A DNA stretch of 64,000 nt from a bacterium (GCA_025782575.1 JALGYY010000035.1:372001-436000); one strand, 5' to 3'. Positions 15,767 to 25,490 are shown, numbered from the stretch's first letter. Translations and numbers: made by a program. The notes: generated by a model from the sequence alone, not told the origin.

Positions 15767-18718
15767 CTACTTCACAAGCAACATCTTTTTCGTTTCGGAA
15801 AACTCGCCACTCGTCAATTTATAGAAGTAGACCCCCGATGAGACTGGCTTACCTTTCAAATCCGTCCCGTCCCACGCTGTCTCGTAGCGGCCCGCTTTCT
15901 GCGTTCCGTCAATCAGGGTCCGGACACGGCGACCACCTACATTGAAAACTTCCATAGTGACCCGCCCTTCCCTGGGAATGGCATAGGCGATACGGGTAGT
16001 AGGATTGAACGGATTGGGATGGTTCCCGTCAAGTGAGTACGCTCTCGGCGCCAACCCTGCAATTTCGTCGGCCGACCCGCCGATTCCGGTCGCGATACCA
16101 GGACGGACGAATCGGAACTCATCGACTCCGGCGTGAATTCTTGTGGGCGCCCCGGTATCCCGGGCTACGAATCGAAACTGCACACTGTCGATTGTGCCGA
16201 ACATCGCGCCGAGATCGAGTTCGACTTCGACCCAGGATTCCGTTCCCGTTTCAACGTGTTCGATCTCGGTCCAGCTTGAACCGCCGTCCACACTGACAAC
16301 CGGATCCCACACTTCATCCAGGGTCTCCAGCGGGCCGTCGGCTCCGAAGTTATTGGAATACCAGCGGTGATAGCGAGCCACAACGCCCGGCGATCCGCCC
16401 AATTGATAGAACGGAGAGTAGAGCGTGGTCTTCCCTTCCTTTACCTCGTTATTTGCACCTGTCGGACCGGTGAAGAAGCAGTTTATTCCGTCAGGCGTGA
16501 CGTCGTCCTCCGGCCTTGTGGCCTTCATCACAGGGTCGCCGTTCGCCCAGATGCCTTTCGTGGCATCGTCAGTCGAGTCGCCGAGTGTCCACCCGCCTAC
16601 GCTCTCACAAGGATCGTAGATGAAGACCACGTCGTACCAGTGGTTGTTTGCCGGGGCGTTAGGAGGACTCCAGTTCACATGGAACACCGAATCCGCTGCT
16701 TCGACATAGTACTGTACCCGAGAGCCCTGAACCTGCGCCGGGATCGAAGCGTCGTATTCATCAGGATTCGCCGTAGCGGTCATCGAAACGGACGAAAAAA
16801 CGCCTCCGTCCACGTTGTAGTAGAGCGTGACCGATGAAGGATCGATCCCCCCGCTCAATCCCTCGACAAGCGCGGTAACCGTGCGTGCGCTCAGCGTGTC
16901 GGTGGTCGAAGGAAGGCCGGCGTGAGTGATCTGGACACCGGCGGAAATCACAGGAACAGTAAACCCGATTTCCTCGGCCGCCCCTGCGAATTCGACGAAA
17001 TTGGGAGTCCCCGTGTCGAGATCGCCATCATTGTCATCATAGATAAACGTCCACGTTACCTGATCCTGGACGTTAGAAGGTATTCCGGCCGAACGGCTCT
17101 GCTGCCAGATGATCGGGAGGAGCGAGTCTGTAAATGTTTCGCCATAGGAGGTGATCATCCGGTTCCGGGTCTCCCAGAAGTACGCTGAAATCGCCTGGCC
17201 GTCATGATGGCCTGAGCCGTTATTGTCATCCGGGAATACGTAGCCCATGCTTGCGCTACGGATCCCGTGGTTGCAGGCCCCGTTAGTGAAACCGATGCCG
17301 AGGGTGGGCCGCTTCAAAAGGAGCAAGCTGATCACATCGGAGTTGCCTTCGCTCTGGGCACTGCTGAAAGGGTTTCCGGAATAGGTCCACTGAGAAATTC
17401 CGTGGCCGTACTCATGGTAGATCACGTCACCCAGCAAGGCCGTGTTTGCGAACGATGGCGATCCGAGACAGTAGTTCGTGGAGGCACCGTCCCACCAGGC
17501 ATTACCAGGGCAGAATCCGTCGGTCCTCTCCAGATTGACTGTCATTTTGAAGTCATCGGCTGTCATGGCCGGATCGATTTCCTGCAACTTGTCGCGCACA
17601 ACCCAGTGGTGGTACCAGGCGTCTCTTTCCGCCGCTCGTGAGTTGCTGTCGTCCCAGTAGAAATCAGCCACCTCTTCGACGAGAAGATCGATCGTATCAC
17701 CGGAGATGGGAGGGCCGTTGGCGATCGTCTGAATGAACCTCGGACCGTTGAAACGGATGTCCACCGTCACGCTGCCGGTCTCAGCTGTCGTAAAACTCCA
17801 GAGGCCGTCATCAGAAGTATTGGTACGCTGACCATCCGACAGATTGACGAACTGCTTCTTGAGGGGCAGATTGTCCAGCGTTCCGCAGTAGTCCGGGTTA
17901 TCGACATCAGCCCGAATCGATCCCGAAACCGTCGCCATTTCATATGTCTGCCGGCGAGCGTAGATCTCCCCGGTATTGGCATCGATCCAGTTCTCCCATC
18001 CGCCGAACGGATTGCTCATGTGGAGAATCACCTTCCAGGTGGGGCGATAGACGTAGCCGTCTCCCTCTTCCTGCGGGTAGATGAAGAGTTCAGGATCCTC
18101 TCGCATGAAGTCGAAATCATCCACGAATGACATGTCCCCTTTGGCGATCGCTACCGCCTCCTGCTCGGAGATCAGCCCTTCCACATCGGCTTCCATACCG
18201 GGATGAAAGTCCGACCCGATCGCAAAGATCCGGCCCGACTCGGTCATCACCACATGGGCACGACCGCCGTATACCCAGAGTCCTTCATATATCTCTCGAA
18301 ATACGACCGACCACTTCCCATTCGTTCCGACCGTCCAGGGCTCGCCCAATCGGCCCGCACTCAGGTGAAGCAGGTCCTCGTTTTCAGTCAGGAATGTGCG
18401 CGCAATTTCTTCGGCCCTTGTCTTGTCGGCCACATGCTCGTTCACATAGTTGAACCCGCTTCCGAGGATGTGGTGGGGAGTTCCCAGGATCGGATCCCGT
18501 TGGATGGCCCAGTTCCCACCGAAGCGATTCTTGAATTCCTGCAGGTCAGGATCGATCCGCTCTTCGCTACGGACGAAGCGTTCGAACACCTTCTCCTGGA
18601 TACCCGATTTGCCGAACTCGAGCGCCTGCTGGGATTCGGCCGGCCGGAATGCGGCCGATGGTGACACCAGGAGCGCCGACAGGCATAGAAATGCGAAAAC
18701 TCTGCGATCTAGAGACAT
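15767..18718 (-). CDS. Secreted M36 (fungalysin-like) zinc metalloprotease with C-terminal FlgD-Ig sorting domain
   Basis: This 983-residue secreted protease starts with a signal peptide (MSLDRRVFAFLCLSALL). A propeptide with FTP/PepSY-like features follows, then the catalytic domain with HEYGHGISQW (HExxH near residue 435) and the downstream zinc ligand in SEGNSD. A beta-sandwich region comes next. The last about 85 residues are a FlgD-like Ig domain (NHPNPFNPTTRIAYAIP, GVYFYKL, KKMLLVK). Such C-terminal domains are used for export or surface anchoring in FCB-group bacteria. The start is ATG 18718; a GTG three codons upstream is possible. It is monocistronic with a terminator and likely degrades extracellular protein. 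Confidence 0.93.
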   Translation of the reverse strand: MSLDRRVFAFLCLSALLVSPSAAFRPAESQQALEFGKSGIQEKVFERFVRSEERIDPDLQEFKNRFGGNWAIQRDPILGTPHHILGSGFNYVNEHVADKTRAEEIARTFLTENEDLLHLSAGRLGEPWTVGTNGKWSVVFREIYEGLWVYGGRAHVVMTESGRIFAIGSDFHPGMEADVEGLISEQEAVAIAKGDMSFVDDFDFMREDPELFIYPQEEGDGYVYRPTWKVILHMSNPFGGWENWIDANTGEIYARRQTYEMATVSGSIRADVDNPDYCGTLDNLPLKKQFVNLSDGQRTNTSDDGLWSFTTAETGSVTVDIRFNGPRFIQTIANGPPISGDTIDLLVEEVADFYWDDSNSRAAERDAWYHHWVVRDKLQEIDPAMTADDFKMTVNLERTDGFCPGNAWWDGASTNYCLGSPSFANTALLGDVIYHEYGHGISQWTYSGNPFSSAQSEGNSDVISLLLLKRPTLGIGFTNGACNHGIRSASMGYVFPDDNNGSGHHDGQAISAYFWETRNRMITSYGETFTDSLLPIIWQQSRSAGIPSNVQDQVTWTFIYDDNDGDLDTGTPNFVEFAGAAEEIGFTVPVISAGVQITHAGLPSTTDTLSARTVTALVEGLSGGIDPSSVTLYYNVDGGVFSSVSMTATANPDEYDASIPAQVQGSRVQYYVEAADSVFHVNWSPPNAPANNHWYDVVFIYDPCESVGGWTLGDSTDDATKGIWANGDPVMKATRPEDDVTPDGINCFFTGPTGANNEVKEGKTTLYSPFYQLGGSPGVVARYHRWYSNNFGADGPLETLDEVWDPVVSVDGGSSWTEIEHVETGTESWVEVELDLGAMFGTIDSVQFRFVARDTGAPTRIHAGVDEFRFVRPGIATGIGGSADEIAGLAPRAYSLDGNHPNPFNPTTRIAYAIPREGRVTMEVFNVGGRRVRTLIDGTQKAGRYETAWDGTDLKGKPVSSGVYFYKLTSGEFSETKKMLLVK

Positions 18719-18883
18719 ACACTCCACCCTTCAGCTGTTGGGAGACAAGCTGGAACATTCATTTCGGCTGGAGCAGCCGATCTGGGGGTTCTAGAGTAAC
18801 TATATCAAAACCGGTGCAAAAGAACGAGCAAAAAGCTCCTATCCTTTCAATATCAGGATCAGCGAAGCGGTGGGACAAACGGC

Positions 18884-20488
18884 TCAATCACCCAGGTAAC
18901 CGAGGGCCTTCAGCCTCTCCAGGGCGGCAGGGTCGATTTCAACTGTATCAACTTCTACTGACCCGATCCCCGCTATCTCGGCCATCTTGAGGTCGAGTAT
19001 CTTTTTGTGGATCGCGGCCTCCGCCGCCCTTTCGTACAAGAGGTTCTTTGTCTCACCCGGATCCTCGGTGAGATCGAAATAGAGATCGCCCGGGTCGATC
19101 TGGCCCTCGAAATTGATCACTCGAATGTACTTTCTATCTTTGGTCCGGATGCCGCGAATATCGTACGGCCCATATCGCTGCAGAAGCTCTTCATGGTAAG
19201 CAATGCGCTCCGGCCCGTCGTTGTTGCCGTAGACAAGGGGGAGCGCACTCCGGCCCCGGGCCGTTTCGTCGGGCTCCAGTCCGAGATACTCGAGAACGGT
19301 CGGGACGATATCTACACTGGAAACCACATCATCGATCTCCTGACCGGTCCGCCCCATAGGCGGGAATCGGACGGGAGAGGGAATCGAAAGCACCATCGGC
19401 ACGTGAACGGAACCTTCATAGATGATCTTGTTGTGCCCCCAGAAACCGTGTTCCCAGAACTCCTCTCCATGGTCGGAAGTGTAGATGACAAGCGTGTTTT
19501 CCCACTCGCCCCGCGTTTCAAGCGCGGAAACAAGCTTGCGCAGTTCGGAATCCCAGTAGGCGATCGCGCCGTCGTATTGGGCCAGAAGATTTTGGAGTAC
19601 CCGTTGCTCGGGCTTGCCGAGTTCATGCTTCCAATCCGAAACAGGCGCTTGGTCCCACTCCGGATCGAACAGTTTCTGGTAAGCAGGAGGCGGCTCATAC
19701 GGATTGTGAGGATCGATATAGAAAAGAAAACCGAAGAGGGGTCGATCTTCCTCTCTTCCGTCAATCCAGTTCAGGAACTTACCGTTCACACGGCCGGCCG
19801 GAGTGTGGGCCCAGTTCGGGTCATGTTCGAACTTGTCGAAACCCTGTGAGTATCCCTGCCGTGGTCCCAGGTGGGGATTGGTGGCGTAGCCATAGGTCTG
19901 ATAGCCGGCATCGCTCAGGTATTCGGATAAGAGGGTGAATCGACTGGAAAGCACGTTCGAATAGCTCACGATGCCATGCTGACTCGGATAAACGGATGCG
20001 AGGATACAGGGCGTGGAAACGATGGTGTGCGTCCCCTGTGAAACACCGTTCGTAAAGACGACAAGTTCGTCCCGCTGAGAGTCGAGATAGGGTGTGGTTT
20101 CGACCTGATATCCATAGAGGGACAGATGATCCGCTCTGGTAGCATCGGTGACAAGTAGAAGGACGTTCGGCTCCCCTCGCGTGTTCATGGGGACGAGAAT
20201 CGCGAAGAGGATACCGGTAGCCAGGAGGCTCGTCCCGTAGGCGATCCCCCTGCTCCGGAACAACCGGTTCCCGGCAATCACAGCTGGAATTCCGACAAGG
20301 AACCCGAGTCCGAGGAACGCTGCCCAGAACACTTTCATCTGGTCAGGAGCCAGGCCGCCGTATGGAATGGCCATGATCTGCCATAATGCCGCTGCCGCGC
20401 CTATGACGATCCCGATCCCCCCCCCGATCAGGGGATTCGCCTTCTCGACCGGAGGGAAGTCCTCCAGATCCTCCTCAAGATGATCCAC
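18884..20488 (-). CDS. Membrane-anchored sulfatase/alkaline-phosphatase-superfamily enzyme
   Basis: About 534 residues with three N-terminal transmembrane segments, then a sulfatase-fold domain: NVLLLVTDATRADHLSLYG (metal-binding Asp), the active-site strand HTIVSTPCILASVYPSQHG, DHGEEFWEHGFWGHN and a C-terminal EDPGETKNLL. The residue aligned with the formylglycine Cys of sulfatases is Thr (H-T-I-V-S), as in the phosphoglycerol and phosphoethanolamine transferase branch. A transferase or hydrolase acting on phosphate groups in the envelope is therefore more likely than sulfate chemistry. The GTG at 20488 has GGGAGG upstream; TTG at 20491 or 20545 are alternatives. It lies 115 bases downstream of the ABC permease on the same strand. 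Confidence 0.85.
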   Translation of the reverse strand: MDHLEEDLEDFPPVEKANPLIGGGIGIVIGAAAALWQIMAIPYGGLAPDQMKVFWAAFLGLGFLVGIPAVIAGNRLFRSRGIAYGTSLLATGILFAILVPMNTRGEPNVLLLVTDATRADHLSLYGYQVETTPYLDSQRDELVVFTNGVSQGTHTIVSTPCILASVYPSQHGIVSYSNVLSSRFTLLSEYLSDAGYQTYGYATNPHLGPRQGYSQGFDKFEHDPNWAHTPAGRVNGKFLNWIDGREEDRPLFGFLFYIDPHNPYEPPPAYQKLFDPEWDQAPVSDWKHELGKPEQRVLQNLLAQYDGAIAYWDSELRKLVSALETRGEWENTLVIYTSDHGEEFWEHGFWGHNKIIYEGSVHVPMVLSIPSPVRFPPMGRTGQEIDDVVSSVDIVPTVLEYLGLEPDETARGRSALPLVYGNNDGPERIAYHEELLQRYGPYDIRGIRTKDRKYIRVINFEGQIDPGDLYFDLTEDPGETKNLLYERAAEAAIHKKILDLKMAEIAGIGSVEVDTVEIDPAALERLKALGYLGD

Positions 20489-20603
20489 CAAACCATCCTC
20501 CCTTGACCGGCGTCCGACTACAGAAACGGGAACATGGTAGCACAACGGAATGACCGCGCGGAGAGTGAAGAAGCGAGAGGGTCACGGCCCGGGATCGGGC
20601 CTT

Positions 20604-21413
20604 TCAATACTGTCCGAGAGTACCGTCCCGTCTCGCCCGGTTAATGGCGAAACGAGCGGCGAGAATGCCTACGAAGAGGGCCACGACCGTAAACGCTATG
20701 AGTGAGAGCAGCTCTCTTTGCAGGCTCCCGAGACCGTGACCGCTCAGAAGAGACATGCGCATCCCTTCGAGCGAATAGGTGAGTGGAATGAATTTCGCAG
20801 CATCCTGGAGCCAGTCCGGAAGTACGGTGAGCGGAAAATAGACACCCCCGAGAAGACGGCTGAGAGAAGTGAAAATCCAGTTCACCGGGTTGCCCCGTTT
20901 CATGACCAGAATAAAACTCGCAGCCAGAATGCCGAGGGAAGAAAATGAAACGACGGTCAGGGAGAGAAAGATCAGTGCCACCGGAATATTCGGATTAGTG
21001 AGGCGGAGATCGAAGAAGAGAACACCGACAATGAGATAGAGAACGATCTGGAAGGAGGCCCAGATGAAACTCCACATCGATGATGATATCAGATAGGTGG
21101 AAAATCGCGTCGGTGTGGAGAGAACCGCCTCGAGCGTGCCGAGCACCTGCTCCTCTCGAATCCGGGCGGAGAACGAATTCAGTCCCGTGGAGAGGTAGTT
21201 GGAGACAGCGACGCCGATCAGCACGAACGAGAAGTAATCGCCGCCATATTTCTCCAGGTAGGGATTCATTGTCGTATCTATCAACTGCGCGAGAAAATAG
21301 AACATGGTCAGCGTGAGCGCGACAGCAAGAAACTGCATCACAAACGCGAGGCGATAGCTCGAAGCTACGACGAGATCTTTCCAGAGAAATGCATACGGTT
21401 TGCTCCGATTCAT
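20604..21413 (-). CDS. ABC-2 type permease, probable RiPP exporter subunit
   Basis: This 269-residue protein has six predicted transmembrane helices and the ABC-2 arrangement (YLSTGLNSFSARIREEQVLGTLEAVL before the core helices, PLTYSLEGMR near the end). It overlaps the ATPase gene by 4 bases and so forms a transporter pair with it. Its position at the end of the RiPP operon suggests export of the modified peptide or self-protection, by inference from gene order only. Confidence 0.88.
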   Translation of the reverse strand: MNRSKPYAFLWKDLVVASSYRLAFVMQFLAVALTLTMFYFLAQLIDTTMNPYLEKYGGDYFSFVLIGVAVSNYLSTGLNSFSARIREEQVLGTLEAVLSTPTRFSTYLISSSMWSFIWASFQIVLYLIVGVLFFDLRLTNPNIPVALIFLSLTVVSFSSLGILAASFILVMKRGNPVNWIFTSLSRLLGGVYFPLTVLPDWLQDAAKFIPLTYSLEGMRMSLLSGHGLGSLQRELLSLIAFTVVALFVGILAARFAINRARRDGTLGQY

Positions 21414-22408
21414 TCCTCCACCTTCCTCGAGTACCGCTTGTAGATTTCCTCGAGAGACCCTCGTTCGATCTCAAGCCGGCGCATTGTTCCATAGCGACCG
21501 CTGAGGGCATGAATCAGACTCTCGGGACTGACATCAGGGCGGCCGAACCGGAGTTCGCAGCGGCCGATACCAGGACCGGTCGGAATCAGTTCCAGATTCT
21601 CGAGATCCGGAAGGCTTCGGAGCGGCTCGAACCACCCCTCATCAGGATCCGTAACTTCGATACAGACCTCCAGATGGATCTCGAACTGCTCGACTACCTC
21701 ATCCGGAGTTCCCGCCGCCAGCACGTGACCCTGATGGAGAAAAACGAGCTTGTCCGAGATTCGATCAACAGCGCCGAGATCATGGCTCGCCAACAGAATG
21801 GCGCATCCCTCCTCATGGGCGAGATGGCGCAACCGATCTAAAAACAGTGAGCAGGTGTAGGGGTCGAGACCTCTCGTCGGCTCATCGAGAATCATGATGG
21901 GCTGGCTGCCGATCAGAGCTCTTACTACCGATAACTTCTGCTTCGTCCCGGTGGAATATGTCATGAATCGAGAATCGATCTCCCGGATCTGAAGCAGCTC
22001 CGCCAGTTCGTCGATTCCCTGTCGAATCGTTTTTTCGTCTATGCCTCGGAGTTTCCCGAAGAATCGGAGATTCTGGCGGCCGGTCAGGCGGTAATAGAAG
22101 CTCCGTTCCTCGGCCATGCAGATACCCAGGCGACTTCTGGTATAGAGGCTGTCCCGGACCGTATCCCGTCCGTCCACGAGTGCCTCGCCTTCGCCGGGCA
22201 GGATGAGCGAGGCGAGGATTTTGAGAGCGGTCGACTTGCCGGAACCGTTCGGGCCTAGCAGGGCTACGATTTCGCCCGGGTCGACATGGAAGCTGACATT
22301 CTCGAGAGCCTGAATCGATTCCCTCCGAAAGGGATTGCGGAAGAGCGCATCCAGACCACGCTTCACCGGATAAGCTTTCGATACCGACTTCAATTCGATG
22401 GCGTGCAA
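21410..22408 (-). CDS. ABC transporter ATP-binding protein, probable RiPP exporter subunit
   Basis: This 332-residue ATPase has Walker A GPNGSGKST, signature YSTGTKQK, Walker B IMILDEPTRGLD and switch His in ASHDLGAVDR. About 85 extra C-terminal residues follow the nucleotide-binding domain, as in antibiotic and lantibiotic exporters of the DrrA/CcmA type. It starts 32 bases after the nucleotidyltransferase gene in the same direction and overlaps the permease gene. Confidence 0.92.
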   Translation of the reverse strand: MHAIELKSVSKAYPVKRGLDALFRNPFRRESIQALENVSFHVDPGEIVALLGPNGSGKSTALKILASLILPGEGEALVDGRDTVRDSLYTRSRLGICMAEERSFYYRLTGRQNLRFFGKLRGIDEKTIRQGIDELAELLQIREIDSRFMTYSTGTKQKLSVVRALIGSQPIMILDEPTRGLDPYTCSLFLDRLRHLAHEEGCAILLASHDLGAVDRISDKLVFLHQGHVLAAGTPDEVVEQFEIHLEVCIEVTDPDEGWFEPLRSLPDLENLELIPTGPGIGRCELRFGRPDVSPESLIHALSGRYGTMRRLEIERGSLEEIYKRYSRKVEE

Positions 22409-22440
22409 ACTCGTTCCTCCAGATATCGCTGCCGACTCGT

Positions 22441-23625
22441 TCAGTGAAGACGCCGGAACGGGGAGACTATCAGATTCGAAATGACGTCGATCAAAGAAAT
22501 AAAGCCGGACAAATGTCGCCTGACACGACGTGACACGGGGATCGGCTCTTCCTTCGTATAGTAGAGTTCGGCGCTATAAGCTTCATCCGGAAAGACAAGC
22601 CTCCAGGCGAAGTCGGATAGCTTGTGATCACCGAAGTACGCGGAAGACCAGATTCGGAATCGGAGTTCGCGGCCCGACGAAATGGGAAAGAAGTCAGACC
22701 CGCGATAACGGGATGCGAATCGCTCCACCCGGGACGGCATGGTGGTGTCGTAACGGGGATCACCCCAGAAGCGGCGGAGAAAGAGGAGCGCCGCCTGCGT
22801 CTCCTCTCGCATGCCCCACAATTCGGCGTGCCGGATCACATGATCCGCCGTAATGGAAGGTTGAGCATGAAAGAGTCTATCGAGATCGACGAGTCGCTTC
22901 AGAGATAAATAGTGAGACATGCGCAGACTTGCCATTACATAGACGATCTCATCGAGAGGGGCGAGAAGTTCGATCGGCGATCCGCCTAAACTTCCCTCGA
23001 TACGCCGACGGAACAATTTCGACGTATCGACCCGAAGGCTGAACGGATTGTGGAGCAGATTCCAGTGGAGTTCCACTACGTCGACTGTCTTTCTTCGCCT
23101 GACATAGACGACATGAAAGTGATGGCGCCGGTAGAAGCCCCTTGAGTGCACGAGTTCGAAGAGCGCGTAGCCGAGTGATTCAAGAAGGCGCTCGGCTGTG
23201 GCGAGCTGCTCCGGAGGCACGAGCAGATCAAGATCGCGCACATCACGCAGCGAGGAATCGCCGTAGTTTCGCTCGGCCAGCGGGAGACCCTTCAGAACCA
23301 GACAGTGGACCTCCCCCTTCCGAAAGTGCCCGAGAACTTCCTTCAATTCATGTTCTCGAAGAAGGGATCGAACGATGCTCTTCTCCGATTCGTTCAGGAG
23401 ACGGTCGACGAGACTGGGCGGTGCGAGTTCGCGCAGCCAATCCGTCTTCAGAATGGCAGAGGCTGCGAGAGGGACGATCTTAGTAGAGAACAAGAGTTCC
23501 TCGAAGCGGTCCCAGACGAACCATCGAGAATCGGCGATGATGGCCCCGATTCTCGTCCGATCGAGTTCCACTCGGAGCACTTCCCTGACAAGGTCCATTT
23601 CAGAAGACAGACGGACACCGTTCAT
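22441..23625 (-). CDS. Nucleotidyltransferase-family protein of a RiPP cluster
   Basis: This 394-residue protein belongs to the uncharacterised nucleotidyltransferase family NTP_transf_5. It has LVLKGLPLAERNYGD, then the metal motif RDLDLLV, then the helix ERLLESLGYAL and VVELHWNL with DEIVYVMASLRMSH. The family is frequent in lasso-peptide-type clusters together with a kinase, as in the pseudomycoidin cluster, where these enzymes tailor the peptide. It overlaps the B2-type protease gene by 4 bases, so expression is coupled. The specific reaction is not known. Confidence 0.88.
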   Translation of the reverse strand: MNGVRLSSEMDLVREVLRVELDRTRIGAIIADSRWFVWDRFEELLFSTKIVPLAASAILKTDWLRELAPPSLVDRLLNESEKSIVRSLLREHELKEVLGHFRKGEVHCLVLKGLPLAERNYGDSSLRDVRDLDLLVPPEQLATAERLLESLGYALFELVHSRGFYRRHHFHVVYVRRRKTVDVVELHWNLLHNPFSLRVDTSKLFRRRIEGSLGGSPIELLAPLDEIVYVMASLRMSHYLSLKRLVDLDRLFHAQPSITADHVIRHAELWGMREETQAALLFLRRFWGDPRYDTTMPSRVERFASRYRGSDFFPISSGRELRFRIWSSAYFGDHKLSDFAWRLVFPDEAYSAELYYTKEEPIPVSRRVRRHLSGFISLIDVISNLIVSPFRRLH

Positions 23626-24146
23626 TCCTTCCGCCCCCGATCCCGGGCAAAATAGGCGCTGTGATCAGCGTCACCCCCTATCGCTCCGTTTCTAGGGAGC
23701 GAAAACAGGGAAACGAACTTCGCGATGTCTTCATCGGTCTCCAGAAAAGGCTTTCCTTCGAGGGTGAGCCAGGAGTGTCCCTCCCATCCCTCTTCCCGGG
23801 GATCGACGCCGAAAGAGACCCGGACCGGTACGCCGCTCCGGCGGAAGAGATGGGAGAGCAGCAGGCACCGGCGAAGGCAGGTGCGTTTGAACGGGAAGAG
23901 AGGGGAGCGCAACAGCTTCTCGGTAAGGGCGTAGGAAATAGCCGCGCCTTCGATGTGGGGCTCCACTCCTTCGGGTAAGCCGGTTGTGGGAAAGAGGCTC
24001 TCCACCGGCCTCCAGGGGAGAAGCAGAAAAAGACGAATCGCTGTGAGGGTCGACCTGAGAATATGCCAGAAATTTGGCGGCCGAAGGAGTACATGCCCAG
24101 GGAGCGAGTACTCGACGATCGCTCTTTCCAGGTGAGGCACTTCCAT
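23622..24146 (-). CDS. Lasso-peptide-type B2 leader peptidase (transglutaminase fold)
   Basis: This 174-residue protein matches the Transglut_core3 family that contains lasso peptide B2 proteases. The Cys nucleophile lies in TCLRRCLLLSHLFRRSGVP, the His in EGHSWLTLEGKPF, and a downstream Asp in ETDEDIAKF. These enzymes cut the leader from the precursor after the recognition protein has bound it. The gene lies between the HprK-like kinase (26 bases) and the nucleotidyltransferase (4-base overlap). The start context is weak, but the reading frame is supported by the motif order. Confidence 0.88.
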   Translation of the reverse strand: MEVPHLERAIVEYSLPGHVLLRPPNFWHILRSTLTAIRLFLLLPWRPVESLFPTTGLPEGVEPHIEGAAISYALTEKLLRSPLFPFKRTCLRRCLLLSHLFRRSGVPVRVSFGVDPREEGWEGHSWLTLEGKPFLETDEDIAKFVSLFSLPRNGAIGGDADHSAYFARDRGRKE

Positions 24147-24172
24147 GAGATGGGTTCCATGCGTCCGGGGTG

Positions 24173-25135
24173 CTAGAGCAGGTCCTCGCGGATCCGATCA
24201 GCCAGCGACCGGGCATCCCCCCCGAAGAGGAGCCGGTAAGGCTGTACGCCATCTACCATTTCGCCTAGTACGTCGATGTGATTCTGAACGAGCTCTTTCG
24301 CGGCAGGCAACACCGATTGCGGAATGAGCCTGATCAGCGCTTCCTCTTTCGTCACCGGTTCGAATGTCGTCCGGGGCTCCGTCACGACTTCAGGAAAAAG
24401 AAGCAGACTAGGTGCCACGCCGCCTCTTCTTCCCCCGCCGGGAAGGTCGGCCTCCTCCAATATAAGTTTTCCCATCTCCGAGGTGAAGCGTTTCCCCCAC
24501 TCGGGGAAGAACCTTTGGGATCCTCTGCCGATTTTGACCGGCTCCGGGAACGCATCCATGACAATCCCTTCATCGGATCTTGAAAGAAACAGAGTGTCGT
24601 CGGAAATGAGCGGACATCCCGACATGATCGCGGAGAGCGCGGAGGTGGACTTCCCGGAACCGCTCATTCCGCTCACAACCACGCCCCGCTGATCGACCAG
24701 GAAGCCGGCGCCATGCAATGGGAAATGTCCTCGCTTTCGCATCCATTCAATCAGGGGAAGATAAAAGAGCCTGTGCCCGATGATCCATGAATTGGATTCA
24801 TGGTCCGGATGAACGAGACACTCCACCGTACCGCTCTCCAGGTCGCACCGAGCAAGAGAACGTTTCTCGACGACAATCAAAAGCTCGCCATCTTCGTCGT
24901 GTATGGTGAAGTCTCGAGCTGCGGAGAAAGAGAGGGGCTCACTGCGAGGCATGGCCGGCCGGCCGACTTCCTGCTGAAGGCGAAATTGATAGTGGAGGTC
25001 TGGCTCTCGACCGATGATATCGACCTCGAGCAGAGCGGCTGCGCGAAGAACCGATGCACGCACCGCTCGACTCGGGCAGTCCACCTCGATCGTCTGATCG
25101 AGCAGCGCCAGACTGATCCTGTCCGGTCTGCTCAT
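24173..25135 (-). CDS. HPr-kinase-like kinase of a RiPP cluster
   Basis: This 320-residue protein has the HprK-type P-loop SGMSGSGKST (about residue 165) followed by LISDDTLFL, and the preceding FPLHGAGFL. HprK homologues in lasso clusters (paeninodin, pseudomycoidin) phosphorylate a residue of the precursor. An N-terminal 140-residue domain is less conserved. The gene begins 2 bases after the PqqD-like gene stops. A role in modifying the peptides encoded at 25517-25767 is inferred from this context. Confidence 0.88.
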   Translation of the reverse strand: MSRPDRISLALLDQTIEVDCPSRAVRASVLRAAALLEVDIIGREPDLHYQFRLQQEVGRPAMPRSEPLSFSAARDFTIHDEDGELLIVVEKRSLARCDLESGTVECLVHPDHESNSWIIGHRLFYLPLIEWMRKRGHFPLHGAGFLVDQRGVVVSGMSGSGKSTSALSAIMSGCPLISDDTLFLSRSDEGIVMDAFPEPVKIGRGSQRFFPEWGKRFTSEMGKLILEEADLPGGGRRGGVAPSLLLFPEVVTEPRTTFEPVTKEEALIRLIPQSVLPAAKELVQNHIDVLGEMVDGVQPYRLLFGGDARSLADRIREDLL

Positions 25136-25137
25136 CC

Positions 25138-25419
25138 CTAGTCGCTGATTGTGACGAGGCCGTCTTCCGCCAACCGCTCGGCCAATTCAATGCAGTCCGT
25201 AAGGGCGATCGACTCTTCCACGTCAAATGAACCGGCGAGCCGGCGGGCGATTTCGCGTACTGACCTCGTACCATCAATCGCTTCCCATATGAACCGGCCG
25301 GTGCTGTTCAAGCTGAAGTAATAGCCACTTTTCAGATCGACGAGAATGCCTTTTCCATCCACGCTGCGGGAGGGGGCATCCGGTGATTGGGTCAATATGG
25401 TACCCTCTGAAATTGACAA
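25138..25419 (-). CDS. PqqD-like RiPP recognition element (B1-type)
   Basis: This 93-residue PqqD-family protein starts at TTG (25419), with AGGGGG 8 bases upstream. The motif order VDLKSGYYFSLNSTGRFIWEAIDG, TRSVREIARRLA and the acidic C-terminal helix define the winged-helix RRE fold, which binds leader peptides through a beta-strand contact. In lasso systems this protein (B1) recognises the leader YxxP motif, which both upstream peptides carry. It is the first gene after the internal terminator. Confidence 0.92.
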   Translation of the reverse strand: MSISEGTILTQSPDAPSRSVDGKGILVDLKSGYYFSLNSTGRFIWEAIDGTRSVREIARRLAGSFDVEESIALTDCIELAERLAEDGLVTISD

Positions 25420-25457
25420 TCTCTTACCCCCTTTTCATCCGCAGAGAGTCTGTCTCC

Positions 25458-25490
25458 AAAAAAAAGATGGGAAGGCAACGCCTTCCCATC
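25458..25490 (-). terminator. Intra-operon terminator between precursor peptides and RiPP enzymes
   Basis: A perfect 11-base stem (25480-25490 with 25466-25476, loop of 3) is followed by eight T on the minus strand. It lies 26 bases after the stop of the second peptide and 38 bases before the PqqD-like start. Partial read-through would give more precursor than enzyme. Confidence 0.93.

Noticed and set aside
19007-19849. Long plus-strand frame of 280 codons
   Set aside because: Antisense to the sulfatase-fold gene, a by-product of its codon use.
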